Part shown: piece by piece, positions 63,826 to 64,000 of the stretch
How positions within the stretch are numbered: position 1 is the stretch's first letter
How the letters are laid out: each line of letters opens with the position of its first letter
Origin: Imhoffiella purpurea
GTDB taxonomy: Bacteria > Pseudomonadota > Gammaproteobacteria > Chromatiales > Chromatiaceae
Length of the DNA stretch: 64,000 nt
Direction of reading: 5' to 3'
Assembly (NCBI RefSeq): GCF_000585215.1
Contig: NZ_AONC01000028.1
Coordinates: 61,685-125,684 of the forward strand
Notes under the pieces: model-generated
Database searches by the model: none
Told to the model about the DNA's origin: nothing
What the model saw: only the letters and a program-made list of their open reading frames with translations
Position numbers and translations under genes: made by a program

Positions 63826-64000
63826 AACGCATCGATCATCGACCAAGCCTGCCAACCCTGTTGGCGGGCGACATCAAGATCCTTGTCGGCAATCGCGACA
63901 CCGATTTTTTGTATCCGTTCGGTTCCCCCCTGCTCTCACGCCGCAGCAGGTGGCGGCAGAACGGGAGCCGGTCGCCCCTGACGACGCTCGCGCATAACCT

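Noticed and set aside
63826..64000. Minus-strand coding sequence at the right edge
   Set aside because: The readable frames are short and broken by stops; no family could be recognised.

Overview
The window is about 64 kb of GC-rich, densely packed gammaproteobacterial DNA. Three things place it in a purple sulfur bacterium of the Chromatiaceae (Allochromatium/Thiocystis type): an LH2-type antenna beta/alpha pair (44631-45009) with two PpsR/CrtJ-type TGT-N12-ACA operators, a high-spin cytochrome c' (48607-49071) convergent with a cytochrome b561, and a PCP_red (BchB C-terminal type) domain protein (31296-32243). No genus marker such as rRNA is present, so the placement is an inference.

Layout. 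1-8154 (minus): eleven tightly coupled genes for an Mrp-antiporter / NuoHBCD membrane complex whose order matches the archaeal MBX/MBS respiratory complex; the last gene runs off the left edge. 8398-14094: alr, an alpha/beta hydrolase-OsmC fusion, and a divergent GT39/ArnT-like plus DPM-GtrA pair for envelope glycosylation. 14134-26597: signalling and envelope genes (HDOD-GGDEF, YceI, ankyrin lipoprotein, lpxH, rhodanese, NarX/NarL-type pair, an orphan FliW, EAL-HDOD, YjdM, a type Vd patatin). 26849-32243: FadL porin, LysR regulator, AI-2E family permease and a bilin-reductase-like/PCP_red fusion. 32344-44145: SNF2 helicase, pgi, glgA, panD-panC-panB and pcnB. 44266-51761: tRNA-Glu(CTC), antenna genes, the queC/triple-PTPS/queE cluster, cytochromes b561 and c', M48 protease and LemA. 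51966-64000: accessory DNA starting at tRNA-Ser(CGA), with a resolvase remnant, three toxin-antitoxin pairs, gene fragments, a broken Wadjet-like SMC/Toprim pair and an MCP.

How the genes work together. The Mrp/Nuo-like operon probably couples a soluble electron donor to ion pumping. The queC-PTPS-queE operon makes preQ0 for queuosine-type tRNA modification. panB/C/D make pantothenate, and pgi/glgA serve glycogen metabolism. The DPM-GtrA protein would charge and flip a polyprenyl-phosphate sugar for the ArnT-like transferase.

Most notable observations: (1) the MBX/MBS-like complex in a phototroph; (2) the FDBR-like/PCP_red fusion; (3) a triple-PTPS protein with one complete active site; (4) a Wadjet-type jetC interrupted by an in-frame TAG, with jetA/jetB missing; (5) two composite palindromic (BIME-like) elements in inverted order at two convergent gene ends; (6) a 23-bp perfect palindrome between alr and the OsmC fusion.
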